From Clostridium vitabionis (GTDB taxonomy: Bacteria; Bacillota; Clostridia; Lachnospirales; Lachnospiraceae), in the NCBI RefSeq assembly GCF_015351765.1, contig NZ_JADKQA010000001.1, forward strand, positions 62,001 to 126,000: DNA of 64,000 nt, given 5' to 3'. Of the stretch, positions 38,101-45,746 are shown piece after piece. The notes beneath the pieces were generated by a model. That model did not search any database. It was not told the DNA's origin and saw only the letters and a list, made by a program, of their open reading frames with translations. Position 1 is the stretch's first letter; the number at the start of each line of letters is the position of its first letter. The position numbers and the translations under genes are program-made.

Positions 38101-38706
38101 TCGGGGCATATGGACGAGGTTGGCTACGACCTCTACTGCAAGCTGCTGAATGAGGCGGTGCTTGCCCTGAAGGGCGAGGCGGTGCCGGATGAGGACTTTG
38201 ATACCGAGGTCAAATGCGAGATCAACGCCTACATTCCGGACACCTACATCCGGAATGAGAGCCAGAAACTGGACATTTACCGGCGGATCTCGAGCTTCAC
38301 CAGCCACGACGACTGCCTGGACATGCAGGATGAGCTGACCGACCGGTATGGCGACATCCCGAAGCCGGTGGAGAACCTGCTTCTGATTGCCGATGTCCGG
38401 GCGGCGGCGCACCGCGCCTTTGTCTCGGTGCTGAACGTGGAAAAACAGGAATTCACGATGCATATGTACCCGCATGCCGCCCTGGATCCCTCCGGAATCC
38501 CGGATTTCCTGGAGAAGCACAAGGATCAGATGACCTTCCGGGCAGGCAGCGAGCCCTTCTTCACCTACCGCGACAGGGGAGAGAAGCACATCGATGCGAT
38601 CCCCATGCTGAAAACCGCGCTGGAGATCCTGACAGATTTTATTCAACTGACCGTGGTTCCCATGGAGCAGAAGCGGCGGGAGAACGAGAAGAAGGATAAT
38701 TCATGA
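35125..38706 (+). CDS. mfd: Transcription-repair coupling factor
   Basis: Removes stalled RNA polymerase and recruits UvrA. 1193 residues: UvrB-like N-terminal modules (IFPPRDLLFYSSDIHG, VRGGIIDIFPLTEENPFRIE), the CarD-like RNA polymerase-interaction domain (VGDYVVHEKHGLGIYRGIRK), the RecG-like motor with Walker A GDVGYGKTEIALRAAF, DEEQ box, TATPIPRTLHMSL and QLRGRVGRTNRNAYAFL, and the C-terminal autoinhibitory domain. Overlaps pth upstream and the radical SAM gene downstream by four bases each. Confidence 0.98.
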   Translation: MKKSFLAPLEELAGFTELREAIQKKQGPVQLSGCLDSQKMHVAMALGEISPWRLIVAQDEQKAREIADDCRCFAKNVYIFPPRDLLFYSSDIHGSLLTRQRMEVVRHIAEDAGGTIVTTVDAMMEHLLSAEKLTGCAIRVNAADTLDAEKLAGELVRLGYEKNAQVEGPGEFAVRGGIIDIFPLTEENPFRIELWGDEVDSIRSFDPESQRSIENLDHVEIFPATEMVLTREEVERGIPRISAELEKQSKLFRGKMLTEEAFRLESAVGEVLEELRENMVVRGLESYLPYFTEDTVSFPDYLPKDTVIFLDEPQHLAERAKTVEKEFVESMRGRIESGNILPGQAAFLYPAEETLRRLSGSRTVCLLSLDQRLPGIPVRQKFSLDTAGIASYRESPDLLRGDLARWKKERYRVLLLAGGSARAGRLAGELRDYGLSAYCPDSPDDEVKPGEIMILTGSLHRGFAYPMIRLIVITESDMFGAGKEKRRRKAVSPYAGQKIRNFSQLQVGDYVVHEKHGLGIYRGIRKMDTEEGPKDFITIEYRDSGKLYIPATALDRIQKYASADAEKVPKINRLGGTEWKKTKTRVKTEVEEVAKDLVKLYAARQRLQGFQYGPDTVWQREFEDSFPYEETEDQLQAIQDTKNDMESGKIMDRLICGDVGYGKTEIALRAAFKAVQDGRQVAFLVPTTILCQQHYNTFVQRMKDYPVNIGILSRFATASAQKKTIAGLKSGQVDIVIGTHRLLSKDVTFKSLGLLIVDEEQRFGVTHKEKIKKLRENVDVLTLTATPIPRTLHMSLVGIRDMSVLEEPPVDRRPIQTYVMEYSPEIVREAIRRELGRGGQVYYLYNRVQSIADMTAQIQKLVPEAQVAFAHGQMKEQELERIMLDFVNGDIDVLVSTTIIETGLDIPNANTIIIHDADRMGLSQLYQLRGRVGRTNRNAYAFLMYRRNKVLREEAEKRLQAIRQFTELGSGIRIAMRDLEIRGAGNVLGRRQSGHMDEVGYDLYCKLLNEAVLALKGEAVPDEDFDTEVKCEINAYIPDTYIRNESQKLDIYRRISSFTSHDDCLDMQDELTDRYGDIPKPVENLLLIADVRAAAHRAFVSVLNVEKQEFTMHMYPHAALDPSGIPDFLEKHKDQMTFRAGSEPFFTYRDRGEKHIDAIPMLKTALEILTDFIQLTVVPMEQKRRENEKKDNS

Positions 38707-39608
38707 AAATTCGCACATTTTCAGATGCCATGCGGGAACAGTTCGGAACCAAGGTCTACCGGCTCTCACTGACCGCGGGGACAACCTGCCCGAACCGGGA
38801 CGGCACCTGCGGCACCGGCGGCTGCACCTTCTGCTCCGCCGGCGGCTCCGGCGATTTCGCCGCCCCGCTGCTTCCCATCCGGGAACAGGTCGCTGCGGCG
38901 AAACGGCGGGTGGACGGAAAATTCCCGGCGTCCATTCCGCCCGGGAGCAGGCGCTATCTCGCCTACTTCCAGGCCTACACCTCCACCTACGGGGACCCGG
39001 AGACGCTGGGGAAAATTTTCCGCGAGGCGGCTTCCATCCCGGAGATCTGCGGGCTCTCCGTCGCCACGAGGCCGGACTGCCTGCCGGACAGGATGGTGGA
39101 GATTCTTTCCAAAATTAACCGGGAAAAACCGGTGTTTGTGGAACTTGGGCTCCAGACTATCCATGAAATTACCGCAAAAAGGGTGAACAGGGGGTATCCG
39201 CTGCCGGTTTTTGAGGATGCCTGCCGGCGCCTCTCAGCCGCGGGTCTTCCGGTGGTTGTCCACGTCATCCTCGGCCTTCCCGGGGAGACGGAGGAGATGA
39301 TGCTGGATACCGTGCGCTATCTCGCCGGACACAGGCCGCCGGTCTCCGGCGTAAAGCTCCAGCTCCTCCACGTGCTCAGGGGGACAGAAATGGGAAGGGA
39401 GTACGAGCGGCATCCCTTCCCGCTGTTCACGATGGAAGAATACACAGACCTTGTGGTCCGCTGCCTGCAAAGTCTCCCGCCGGAGATGGTCATCCACCGG
39501 ATGACCGGCGACGGGCCGAAGCGGCTTCTGATCGCCCCGCTCTGGAGCGGGGACAAAAAGCGGGTGATGAACCTGCTGAGCCGGAAAATCGCGGCGGCGG
39601 AGCGCTGA
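38703..39608 (+). CDS. TIGR01212-family radical SAM protein
   Basis: 301 residues with an early cysteine motif CPNRDGTCGTGGCTFC that ligates the 4Fe-4S cluster, then YFQAYTSTYGDPETL, SVATRPDCLPD, ELGLQTIHEITAKRVNRGY and LPGETEEMMLDTVRYLA. This family resembles elongator-protein-3-like and MiaB-like radical SAM enzymes and includes YtqA of Bacillus. The reaction is not securely known to me. ATG overlaps the mfd stop. Confidence 0.88.
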   Translation: MKIRTFSDAMREQFGTKVYRLSLTAGTTCPNRDGTCGTGGCTFCSAGGSGDFAAPLLPIREQVAAAKRRVDGKFPASIPPGSRRYLAYFQAYTSTYGDPETLGKIFREAASIPEICGLSVATRPDCLPDRMVEILSKINREKPVFVELGLQTIHEITAKRVNRGYPLPVFEDACRRLSAAGLPVVVHVILGLPGETEEMMLDTVRYLAGHRPPVSGVKLQLLHVLRGTEMGREYERHPFPLFTMEEYTDLVVRCLQSLPPEMVIHRMTGDGPKRLLIAPLWSGDKKRVMNLLSRKIAAAER

Positions 39609-39639
39609 TCCGGCAGGCGGAAGAACAGGAGCCGGCCCG

Positions 39640-39734
39640 GCCGCCAGGCGTTTGTCATGCGCCGGAATCGTGGCCTTCCAGGTACTGCATGACAGCGTCA
39701 CACTGCCGCCAGGCGTTGGGCATGCGCCGGAATC
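39640..39734. repeat. Pair of 29-bp direct repeats with internal hairpin
   Basis: Two copies (39641-39669 and 39706-39734) share ccgccaggcgtt..catg and cgccggaatc with two mismatches, spaced 65 bases start to start. Each contains GGCG and CGCC arms that can form a short hairpin. They fill the gap between convergent genes, so a REP-like element or part of a bidirectional transcription end is possible. Confidence 0.7.
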
Positions 39735-39780
39735 CGCCATGGCGGCGAAGAGCGCCGGGCAGCCGGGAAACCGTGCCCGC

Positions 39781-40659
39781 TCAGGCTGCCTCTGTCTTCC
39801 TCCGGTTATAGAGATACATGAGGACAGCCATCGCGATGATGACCGCGCAGCCGGCGACGCTGAGGATATCCGGAACCTGGCCGAACAGGAAGTAGCCGAG
39901 GGCGGTGGAGAAGATGATCTGCGAGTAGTCATAGATCGAGATCTCCTTCGCCGGGGCGTAGGTGTAGGCCGCGGTGATGGCAAACTGCCCTCCGGCGGCG
40001 GAAGCTCCCGCAAGCAGCAGGAAAATCGTCTGCGCCGCGGTCATCGGCACATAATGGGTGATGACCCAGGGGAGGAGCACAACCGTCGAGAACGCCGAAA
40101 AGAAAAAGACGATAAACTTGCCGTTCTCCCCGCCCCGCGTCGCCCGGCGGAGGCAGGTGTAGGCGAGGCCGGCGCAGACACCGCTCAGAAAGCCGATGAC
40201 CGACGGGAACAGCACCATGTTGGCCGGGCTCGGCTTGATCACAAGGAGGACACCGGCAAAGGCCCCGGCGACGATCAGGTACTGCGCCGCTGTCGCCGCC
40301 TCGCCGAGGATGAAGATGCTGAAAATGATCGCGGCGAAGGTGGAAAACTTATTGAGCACGGAGGCATTTCCCAGATTCAGCCGGTCAATCGCGTAGAAAT
40401 TCATCAGGACGCCGGTAAGGCCTGAGATGGAGCGGGCGAGCACCCAGCGGAGATTCTCCCGCTTCCCGGCGCGGAAGGAAATTCCGTGCCGCACCATATA
40501 GGCCGCCGCCGCGATGGCCGCGATCAGGTTGCGGAACATCGCCTTCTGCGGGGACGGCAGGTCGCCGGAAAGGCGCACAAAGGCTGCCATCAGGGCGAAG
40601 AAAAAGGCGGAGACGATGAGATAAAAAATGCCGGTGACCAGGCGTCTGTACTGCGTCAT
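39781..40659 (-). CDS. EamA/DMT-superfamily permease
   Basis: Start ATG at 40659 (MTQYRRLVTGIFYLIVSAFF), with GGGAGGA upstream; the frame is open further but unsupported. 292 residues with ten predicted membrane helices as two EamA halves (ALMAAFVRLSGDLPSPQKAM; SVIGFLSGVCAGLAYTCLRR; GYFLFGQVPDILSVAGCAVI). Members export amino acids, nucleosides or other metabolites; substrate unknown. It is the only minus-strand gene between 1 and 44 kb and is divergent from the TSCPD gene. Confidence 0.9.
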   Translation of the reverse strand: MTQYRRLVTGIFYLIVSAFFFALMAAFVRLSGDLPSPQKAMFRNLIAAIAAAAYMVRHGISFRAGKRENLRWVLARSISGLTGVLMNFYAIDRLNLGNASVLNKFSTFAAIIFSIFILGEAATAAQYLIVAGAFAGVLLVIKPSPANMVLFPSVIGFLSGVCAGLAYTCLRRATRGGENGKFIVFFFSAFSTVVLLPWVITHYVPMTAAQTIFLLLAGASAAGGQFAITAAYTYAPAKEISIYDYSQIIFSTALGYFLFGQVPDILSVAGCAVIIAMAVLMYLYNRRKTEAA

Positions 40660-40707
40660 GAAAATCCTCCCGATATTCACATTATTGTTCAGCACATGCA
40701 TGAAGCC

Positions 40708-40713
40708 ATTATA
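40708..40713 (-). promoter_or_regulatory. Consensus -10 box for the EamA gene
   Basis: TATAAT on the minus strand about 50 bases before the start. No good -35 is visible, and the region overlaps the plus-strand promoter at 40730, so the two divergent promoters may compete. Confidence 0.4.
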
Positions 40714-40729
40714 ACACAGGAAAGGGAGA

Positions 40730-40758
40730 TTGACGGAAGCGTTTTTCGGGTGTAAAGT
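40730..40758 (+). promoter_or_regulatory. Predicted promoter of the TSCPD/tyrS unit
   Basis: TTGACG (40730-40735), 17-base spacer, TAAAGT (40753-40758). No T-box leader is visible before tyrS, unlike many Firmicutes tyrS genes. Confidence 0.6.
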
Positions 40759-40820
40759 AGTCTCCATTGACGAATACAGGCAGGGAACAGAATCCCCCCG
40801 GAAAAGGAGGAATCACGCTT

Positions 40821-41084
40821 ATGACATCGTACCGCTATACCCCGAAGGGGGTATGTTCAACCCAGATCGAATTTGCGCTGGAGGACGGAAAGATCCATCA
40901 TCTTGTCTTCACCGGCGGATGCAACGGAAACCTGAAGGCCATCGGCAAACTCCTGGAGGGCAGGAGCGCGGAGGAAGCCGCGGAGCTTCTCCGGGGCAAT
41001 GACTGCGGCGGCCGCGGGACGTCCTGCGCGGACCAGCTCTCGAGAGCACTCGCCGCGGCGCTGGAGAAGGAGAAAACAGCCTGA
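40821..41084 (+). CDS. TSCPD-domain protein (TIGR03905 type)
   Basis: Start ATG 40821 with AAGGAGG ten bases upstream; the longer frame begins before any RBS. 87 residues: YRYTPKGVCSTQIEFALEDG, FTGGCNGNLKAIGKLLEGRS and NDCGGRGTSCADQLSRALA. Cysteines in GVCS, GGCNGN, NDCGG and TSCADQ suggest metal binding. The domain also occurs at the C-terminus of some ribonucleotide reductases. Function unknown; small and stand-alone. Confidence 0.9.
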   Translation: MTSYRYTPKGVCSTQIEFALEDGKIHHLVFTGGCNGNLKAIGKLLEGRSAEEAAELLRGNDCGGRGTSCADQLSRALAAALEKEKTA

Positions 41085-41146
41085 TGACGCCTCGCCGGAG
41101 ATCGCCGGCGGGAGGCGGGATGAAAGAGAATTGAGGAGAGAAAACT

Positions 41147-42370
41147 ATGCAGATTTACGAGGAACTGGTTGCCCGCGGGCTGATCGCCCAGGTGACCGAC
41201 GAGGATGTCGTCCGCGAACTTGTCAACAACGGGAAAGCGGTATTCTACATCGGCTTTGACCCTACGGCGGACAGCCTTCACATCGGCCATTTCATGGCAC
41301 TGCTGCTGATGAAGCGGCTGCAGATGGCCGGCAACCGGCCGATCGCCCTGATGGGCGGCGGTACCGCCATGATCGGCGACCCGTCCGGCCGCTCGGACAT
41401 GCGGAAAATGATGACCGTGGAGACGATCGACCATAACGTGGAGTGCTTCCGGAAGCAGATCAGCCGGTTCATTGATTTCGGGGAGGGCAAGGCGATCCTC
41501 GCGAACAACGCCGACTGGCTCCGGAACCTGAACTTCATGGAATTTATGCGCGACATCGGTCCCTGCTTCTCCGTCAACGAGATGCTCCGGGCGAGATGCT
41601 ACGTGAACCGGCTGGAGAGGGGGCTTTCCTTCCTGGAATTTTCCTACATGCTGATGCAGGGCTATGATTTCTACAAATTATACCAGACCTACGGCTGCAA
41701 CCTCGAGTTCGGCGGCGACGATCAGTGGTCCAACATGCTCGCGGGCACAGACCTCATCCGCAGGAAGCTCGGGAAGGACGCCTCGGCGATGACGATCAAC
41801 CTGCTGCTCAAGCACGATGGCACCAAGATGGGCAAGACCGCCGGCGGTGCGGTATGGCTCGACCCGAACAAGACCTCGCCCTACGAATTCTATCAGTACT
41901 GGAGAAATGTGGATGACGCGGATGTCCTCAAGTTCCTCCGCATGATGACTTTCCTGCCGCTCGAGCAGATCGACGAGATGGACAAGTGGGAAGGCAGCCA
42001 GCTGAATGAGGCGAAGCGGATCCTGGCTCACGAGCTGACCGTCCTCGTACACGGCGAGGAGGAAGCGGAAAAGGCGGAGGCAGCCGCGAAGGCGCTCTTT
42101 GCGGGCGGCGGCGAGGCCGAGGTTCCGACAACCGTCCTCTCCGAGGAAGATTTCCGTGACGACAAGATCGACATCCTGACCATCCTCACGAAAGCCGGCC
42201 TCTGCACCTCCCGCTCCGATGCGCGGAGAAATGTCCAGCAGGGCGGTGTGACCGTGGACGGCGCGCAGGTGAAGGACGCCATGGCAGCATTTACCAAGGC
42301 GGAGATGTCCGGCGACGGAAAAATGGTGAGAAGAGGAAAGAAGAACTTCCGCAGGGTTGTTCTGAAATAA
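41147..42370 (+). CDS. tyrS: Tyrosyl-tRNA synthetase
   Basis: 407 residues, GAGGAG before ATG 41147. Class I motifs: FDPTADSLHIGHFMALLLMK, LMGGGTAMIGDPSGRSDMRK, YDFYKLYQTYGCNLEFGGDD, and the KMSKS-equivalent KHDGTKMGKTAGGAVWLD. A C-terminal S4 RNA-binding domain (SRSDARRNVQQGGVTVDG) completes it. It matches the TyrS type of about 400 residues. Confidence 0.97.
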   Translation: MQIYEELVARGLIAQVTDEDVVRELVNNGKAVFYIGFDPTADSLHIGHFMALLLMKRLQMAGNRPIALMGGGTAMIGDPSGRSDMRKMMTVETIDHNVECFRKQISRFIDFGEGKAILANNADWLRNLNFMEFMRDIGPCFSVNEMLRARCYVNRLERGLSFLEFSYMLMQGYDFYKLYQTYGCNLEFGGDDQWSNMLAGTDLIRRKLGKDASAMTINLLLKHDGTKMGKTAGGAVWLDPNKTSPYEFYQYWRNVDDADVLKFLRMMTFLPLEQIDEMDKWEGSQLNEAKRILAHELTVLVHGEEEAEKAEAAAKALFAGGGEAEVPTTVLSEEDFRDDKIDILTILTKAGLCTSRSDARRNVQQGGVTVDGAQVKDAMAAFTKAEMSGDGKMVRRGKKNFRRVVLK

Positions 42371-42378
42371 GACAGGTT

Positions 42379-42426
42379 GCGCACGGCTGCCGCCGGAGGT
42401 TCCGGGGGACGGCCGTGCGTTTTTTG
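42379..42426 (+). terminator. Rho-independent terminator after tyrS
   Basis: CGCACGGC (42380-42387) pairs with GCCGTGCG (42412-42419), followed by six T. The AI-2E permease gene starts 38 bases further on. Confidence 0.85.
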
Positions 42427-42463
42427 AGAAATCCTGTCCATTGTTGACAGGCCTTGGAGAATT

Positions 42464-43699
42464 ATGAAACACTTTCTGGAATGGTTCCGGGACAACAATT
42501 CAAAGTATGCATTTGCCACCTGCTCCGCGGTGATCCTCTATTTCCTTCTGGGCAATGCGAGGGTGATCTTCAGCGCCGCCGGGCATTTTCTCGGGTTCTT
42601 CTCGCCGGTTTTTGCCGGCGTCATCATCGCCTATATCCTGAACCCGATGGTGAAATGGGGACGCGATAAGGTATTTTCCCGGATGAAGAACCAGAACGCT
42701 GCCTGGACAGCTTCTGTCGCGGCGACAATCATCATCGTCGTCATTTTCGCGGCGATCCTCCTGATCGCGCTGATCCCCCAGCTGGTGACCAGCGCTCTGG
42801 GGTTCCTGGAAAATATGAACACCTACGTGAACCGGCTGCAGCACCTGATCAGCCGGCTCGCCAGGGGAAAGAAGGACGCCCCGATTGATATCACAACCTT
42901 CACCAACTACAGTGACAAGCTGCTGGATACGCTCCAGGACTACGTCACCGGGAACCTGGGGGATGTCATCACGACGTCCACGGGGATCGGCCACAAGCTG
43001 GTGAATTTCGGCGTCTCCTTTGTCATGGCCATCTATTTCCTGAATGACAAGAAGAGGATCATGGAATACACCGGCATTATCCTGAAAAAGCTGATTCCGG
43101 AGCCATGGTATGAGGGCATCGCCTCCTTCTGGCAGGGGTGCAACGCGATCCTGATCCGGTACATTGTCTGCGAGATTCTGGACGCGCTGATCGTCGGCGT
43201 CTCCAATTTTCTCTTCATGGTGATCACCGGGATGCCCTACGGCGCCCTGATCTCCGTAGTGGTCGGCGTCACGAACCTGGCCCCGACCTTCGGGCCGATC
43301 GTCGGCGGCGTGATCGGCACGCTGATCCTGCTCCTGGCCGAGCCCAGGAATGCCCTGTATTTTATTATTTTCACGAACGTGCTGCAGACGATCGACGGCT
43401 ATGTCATCAAGCCGAGAATGTATGGCGACACCCTGGGCATCTCCCCGATCCTGATCCTGATCTCCATCATCGTCGGCGGCCGGATGTTCGGCGTCGCCGG
43501 CATGGTACTCGGCATCCCCTTCGCCGCGATCATGGATTACGCGATCCGGAAGGAAACCTATCTCAAGGATCTGGCAAAGACGCTGAACCGCAGGGGAGGT
43601 GCCCGCGCAGACCGGCAGGAAGGACAGGAGGCAGGAGAGGAGGATGCACATGATGAGGCGGGAGAACCCTCAGGATCAGGGGAATCCTCCGAAGGATGA
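42464..43699 (+). CDS. AI-2E/PerM-family permease
   Basis: 411 residues with about eight membrane helices. Family marks: HFLGFFSPVFAGVIIAYILN, PLIPQLVTS-like LIALIPQLVTSALGFLENMN, VSFVMAIYFLNDKKRIMEYT, GMPYGALISVVVGVTNLAPT, GPIVGGVIGT and KPRMYGDTLGISPILILIS. Members include TqsA (autoinducer-2 export) and sodium/proton antiporters, so the substrate cannot be named. The C-terminal 40 residues are charged and cytoplasmic. It overlaps the next gene by 50 bases. Confidence 0.88.
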   Translation: MKHFLEWFRDNNSKYAFATCSAVILYFLLGNARVIFSAAGHFLGFFSPVFAGVIIAYILNPMVKWGRDKVFSRMKNQNAAWTASVAATIIIVVIFAAILLIALIPQLVTSALGFLENMNTYVNRLQHLISRLARGKKDAPIDITTFTNYSDKLLDTLQDYVTGNLGDVITTSTGIGHKLVNFGVSFVMAIYFLNDKKRIMEYTGIILKKLIPEPWYEGIASFWQGCNAILIRYIVCEILDALIVGVSNFLFMVITGMPYGALISVVVGVTNLAPTFGPIVGGVIGTLILLLAEPRNALYFIIFTNVLQTIDGYVIKPRMYGDTLGISPILILISIIVGGRMFGVAGMVLGIPFAAIMDYAIRKETYLKDLAKTLNRRGGARADRQEGQEAGEEDAHDEAGEPSGSGESSEG

Positions 43700-44504
43700 G
43701 ACCCTCCGGGGACAGGAAGATCCGCAGAGTGAGGAGAAAACTCAGGCAGGCGGGAGGAGGCCGCAGCCGTTCAGCGTGATCGTCCATCAGAGCAACCGGC
43801 ACCGATCCGCCAGGCAGACGAGGCTGCTCCAGGGCGCCATCCTGCTGGTGATGTTCGCGGCGTTCGGCCTAAGCCATCCCGATCTTATGCGGGCGATCAT
43901 GGACGGCAATGCCGATGGGATCATTGCCGCGCTCGAGGAGGCCTCAAAAATTCGGGCAGCCATCTTTATCGCGGTGATCCAGGTGCTCCAGTTCGTCACG
44001 ATTGTATTTCCCGGGATGCCGATCCACATCGCAGCAGGCATCCTGCTCGGTCCGGTGACGGGCTTCCTGGCGTGCTATCTCAGCTTTCTTCTGGGAAATG
44101 CGCTCGTCTACTCCTGGCTTCGACGTTCCGGAGCCGGAAAACGGAACGTGACACTGCCCGCAAAAATCAAGATGAACAGGAAGGCGGCAAAAATGATCGA
44201 CCGGCTGACGCAGGAGGAGGGCGGCACGATCCGGATCGTCATGGTCAGCATCCTGCCGTTTTTTCCGAACGGCATTGTTCCCTACTACGCAGCGAGCATG
44301 AAAATCTCCGGAAAAGCCTTTCTCGCCGGGGTCGCCGTGGGGAGCCCGGTTCCGATTATCACCGACTGCCTTGCCGGCCATCTGCTCCTTCACGGGCATA
44401 TCTTCCTGGCGGTCCTGATCAGCGCAGCCCTGTTTGCCGTGGCATTTTTCCTCGGGCTGCACGAGGAGGAGATCCTCCGGTTTATCCACGGAAAGGAAGG
44501 CTGA
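43650..44504 (+). CDS. VTT/DedA-like membrane protein (TVP38/TMEM64 family)
   Basis: Start ATG 43650, six bases after GGAGG; alternative ATGs at 43644 and 43653. 284 residues: a polar N-terminal head of about 60 residues, then helices and the VTT core (VTIVFPGMPIHIAAGILLGP, VTGFLACYLSFLLGNALVYS, VSILPFFPNGIVPYYAASMK). Relatives are lipid scramblases or undecaprenyl-phosphate recyclers. It is co-transcribed with the upstream permease. The head is longer than usual and Gln/Glu/Pro-rich. Confidence 0.85.
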   Translation: MMRRENPQDQGNPPKDETLRGQEDPQSEEKTQAGGRRPQPFSVIVHQSNRHRSARQTRLLQGAILLVMFAAFGLSHPDLMRAIMDGNADGIIAALEEASKIRAAIFIAVIQVLQFVTIVFPGMPIHIAAGILLGPVTGFLACYLSFLLGNALVYSWLRRSGAGKRNVTLPAKIKMNRKAAKMIDRLTQEEGGTIRIVMVSILPFFPNGIVPYYAASMKISGKAFLAGVAVGSPVPIITDCLAGHLLLHGHIFLAVLISAALFAVAFFLGLHEEEILRFIHGKEG

Positions 44505-44560
44505 CGGCTTCCTGCGCGCCGGAACAGCCGCCAATCTCAGGGGCGCGGGCGGGGAAAACG

Positions 44561-45310
44561 TCAGAACGCCATGTTCTTCAGCAGGGTCTCCCGCAGGGCG
44601 AGGAGATCCGGCTGCCCGAGCATATCGCGGCTTCTCGGGTAAGGGAGAGGAACGGTGTGCTTTTCCAGCGTGTCCGCCGGCGTCCCGGAGAGCAGGTAAA
44701 TATCCTCCGCGAGGAGCATCGCTTCCCGGATATCGTCGGTAGCAAGGAGCATCGTCTTCCCGGTGGCCTTCCACTGCGCGGCGAGAAAATCTTCCATTTC
44801 TGCCCGCTCCTCAGGCCCGAGGCCGGCGAGGGGGTCGTCCAGAAGGAGAAGACTGCCCCCGGCGAGAAGCGCGCGGGCAAATGCCGCCTTTTTCCGGCCG
44901 ACCGCGTCCAGCTCCTCCGGTTTTCTGTCCCGGTATCCGCCGAGGCCGACGGAATCCAGCGCGGCGGATACCGCATGGCCGCGCTCGACGTCCGAGGCGG
45001 TGGTGTCTTTTCTCAGGGGAAGCGTCAGGTTCTCCCCGATCGTCTGCCAGGGGTAGAGCAGGTCTGCCTTCTGCATGGAACCGCAGAAGCTCTTTCCCGT
45101 GCGCACCGGCACGCCGGCTACGCGGATGGTGCCGCTGTCGGGGGTGAGCAGGCCGTTGGTCAGGCGGAAGATCGTGCTTCGGCCGCTCCCGGAGGATCCG
45201 AGGAGGCAGATGAACGAACCGTCCGGGATCGCGAAGGAGAGGTCCCGGATCACCGGCCCGCGGTCGTCGGGATAGGTATAGGAAACGTGGTCAAAGGTTA
45301 AAATATCCAT
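44561..45310 (-). CDS. Solitary ABC-type ATPase of the NitT/TauT group with all catalytic motifs degenerate
   Basis: 249 residues, in frame throughout, with good overall similarity to SsuB/TauB-type ATPases. However Walker A is GSSGSGRST (Arg44 for Lys), the signature LSGGM/Q is LDAVG (134-138), Walker B ends LLLLDDP with Asp159 for the catalytic Glu, the D-loop is GLG for ALD, and the H-loop is TDD with Asp192 for His. Only the Q-loop (SMQKADLLYPW, Gln80) looks normal. No permease or binding protein flanks it. It may be a regulatory or nucleotide-sensing pseudo-ATPase, or a decaying gene that has kept its frame. Convergent with the VTT gene. Confidence 0.8.
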   Translation of the reverse strand: MDILTFDHVSYTYPDDRGPVIRDLSFAIPDGSFICLLGSSGSGRSTIFRLTNGLLTPDSGTIRVAGVPVRTGKSFCGSMQKADLLYPWQTIGENLTLPLRKDTTASDVERGHAVSAALDSVGLGGYRDRKPEELDAVGRKKAAFARALLAGGSLLLLDDPLAGLGPEERAEMEDFLAAQWKATGKTMLLATDDIREAMLLAEDIYLLSGTPADTLEKHTVPLPYPRSRDMLGQPDLLALRETLLKNMAF

Positions 45311-45388
45311 AAAAAAATCACTCCTGTTTTTTTGCAGGAATTATTATAACAGGCGGAAAATAATAATGCAAAAAAATGCAGAATCCGA

Positions 45389-45417
45389 TTGACATTTTCC
45401 GGAATTCCGCTTATACT
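45389..45417 (+). promoter_or_regulatory. Promoter of the tRNA pair
   Basis: TTGACA (45389-45394), 17-base spacer, TATACT (45412-45417): near-consensus, 33 bases before tRNA-Val. Confidence 0.8.
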
Positions 45418-45449
45418 AACAAAGTCGCGTGTGACGAACACGAGATCAT

Positions 45450-45522
45450 GGGGTCTTAGCTCAGCTGGGAGAGCATCTGCCTTACAAGCAGAGGGTCACA
45501 GGTTCGAGCCCTGTAGGCCCCA
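45450..45522 (+). tRNA. tRNA-Val (anticodon TAC)
   Basis: 73 bases fold as a cloverleaf: acceptor GGGGTCT / AGGCCCC, D arm GCTC/GAGC, anticodon stem TCTGC/GCAGA with loop CTTACAA, T arm ACAGG/CCTGT with TTCGAGC, discriminator A. CCA is not encoded. Confidence 0.95.
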
Positions 45523-45529
45523 TTCATAT

Positions 45530-45603
45530 GGCGGGGTAGCTCAGCTGGCTAGAGCACGCGGTTCATACCCGCGGTGTCGAGGGTTCAAGTCCCCCTCCCG
45601 CTA
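45530..45603 (+). tRNA. tRNA-Met (anticodon CAT), elongator type
   Basis: 74 bases: acceptor GGCGGGG / TCCCGCT (G-U at both ends), D arm GCTC/GAGC, anticodon stem CGCGG/CCGCG with loop TTCATAC, T arm GAGGG/CCCCC around TTCAAGT, discriminator A. The T stem contains one A-C mismatch. The D-loop and body favour elongator Met; a lysidine-modified tRNA-Ile cannot be excluded. CCA is not encoded. Confidence 0.9.
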
Positions 45604-45613
45604 TTGGATGAAA

Positions 45614-45658
45614 AACCCGGAAACCTTGGAAATTCAAGGCTTCCGGGTTATTTTTTTT
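45614..45658 (+). terminator. Strong terminator of the tRNA unit
   Basis: AACCCGGAA (45614-45622) pairs with TTCCGGGTT (45641-45649), with an inner CCTTG/CAAGG stem, followed by eight T (45651-45658). Confidence 0.92.
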
Positions 45659-45746
45659 ATCGTGAAACGCCGCCGTGTAGCAGAAATGTAGCAGATCAGC
45701 CGACAACTTTTATTTCCTTGCTTGCCCGGAGGAATCTCGTTTCCAT

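Noticed and set aside
39652-40425. 257-codon plus-strand frame opposite the EamA gene
   Set aside because: EamA on the minus strand has helices and an RBS; the opposite frame is highly charged and repetitive without features.
45670-45695. Repeated TGTAGCAGA after the tRNA terminator as an attachment site
   Set aside because: Two nine-base copies a few bases apart; no integrase or second distant copy in the window.
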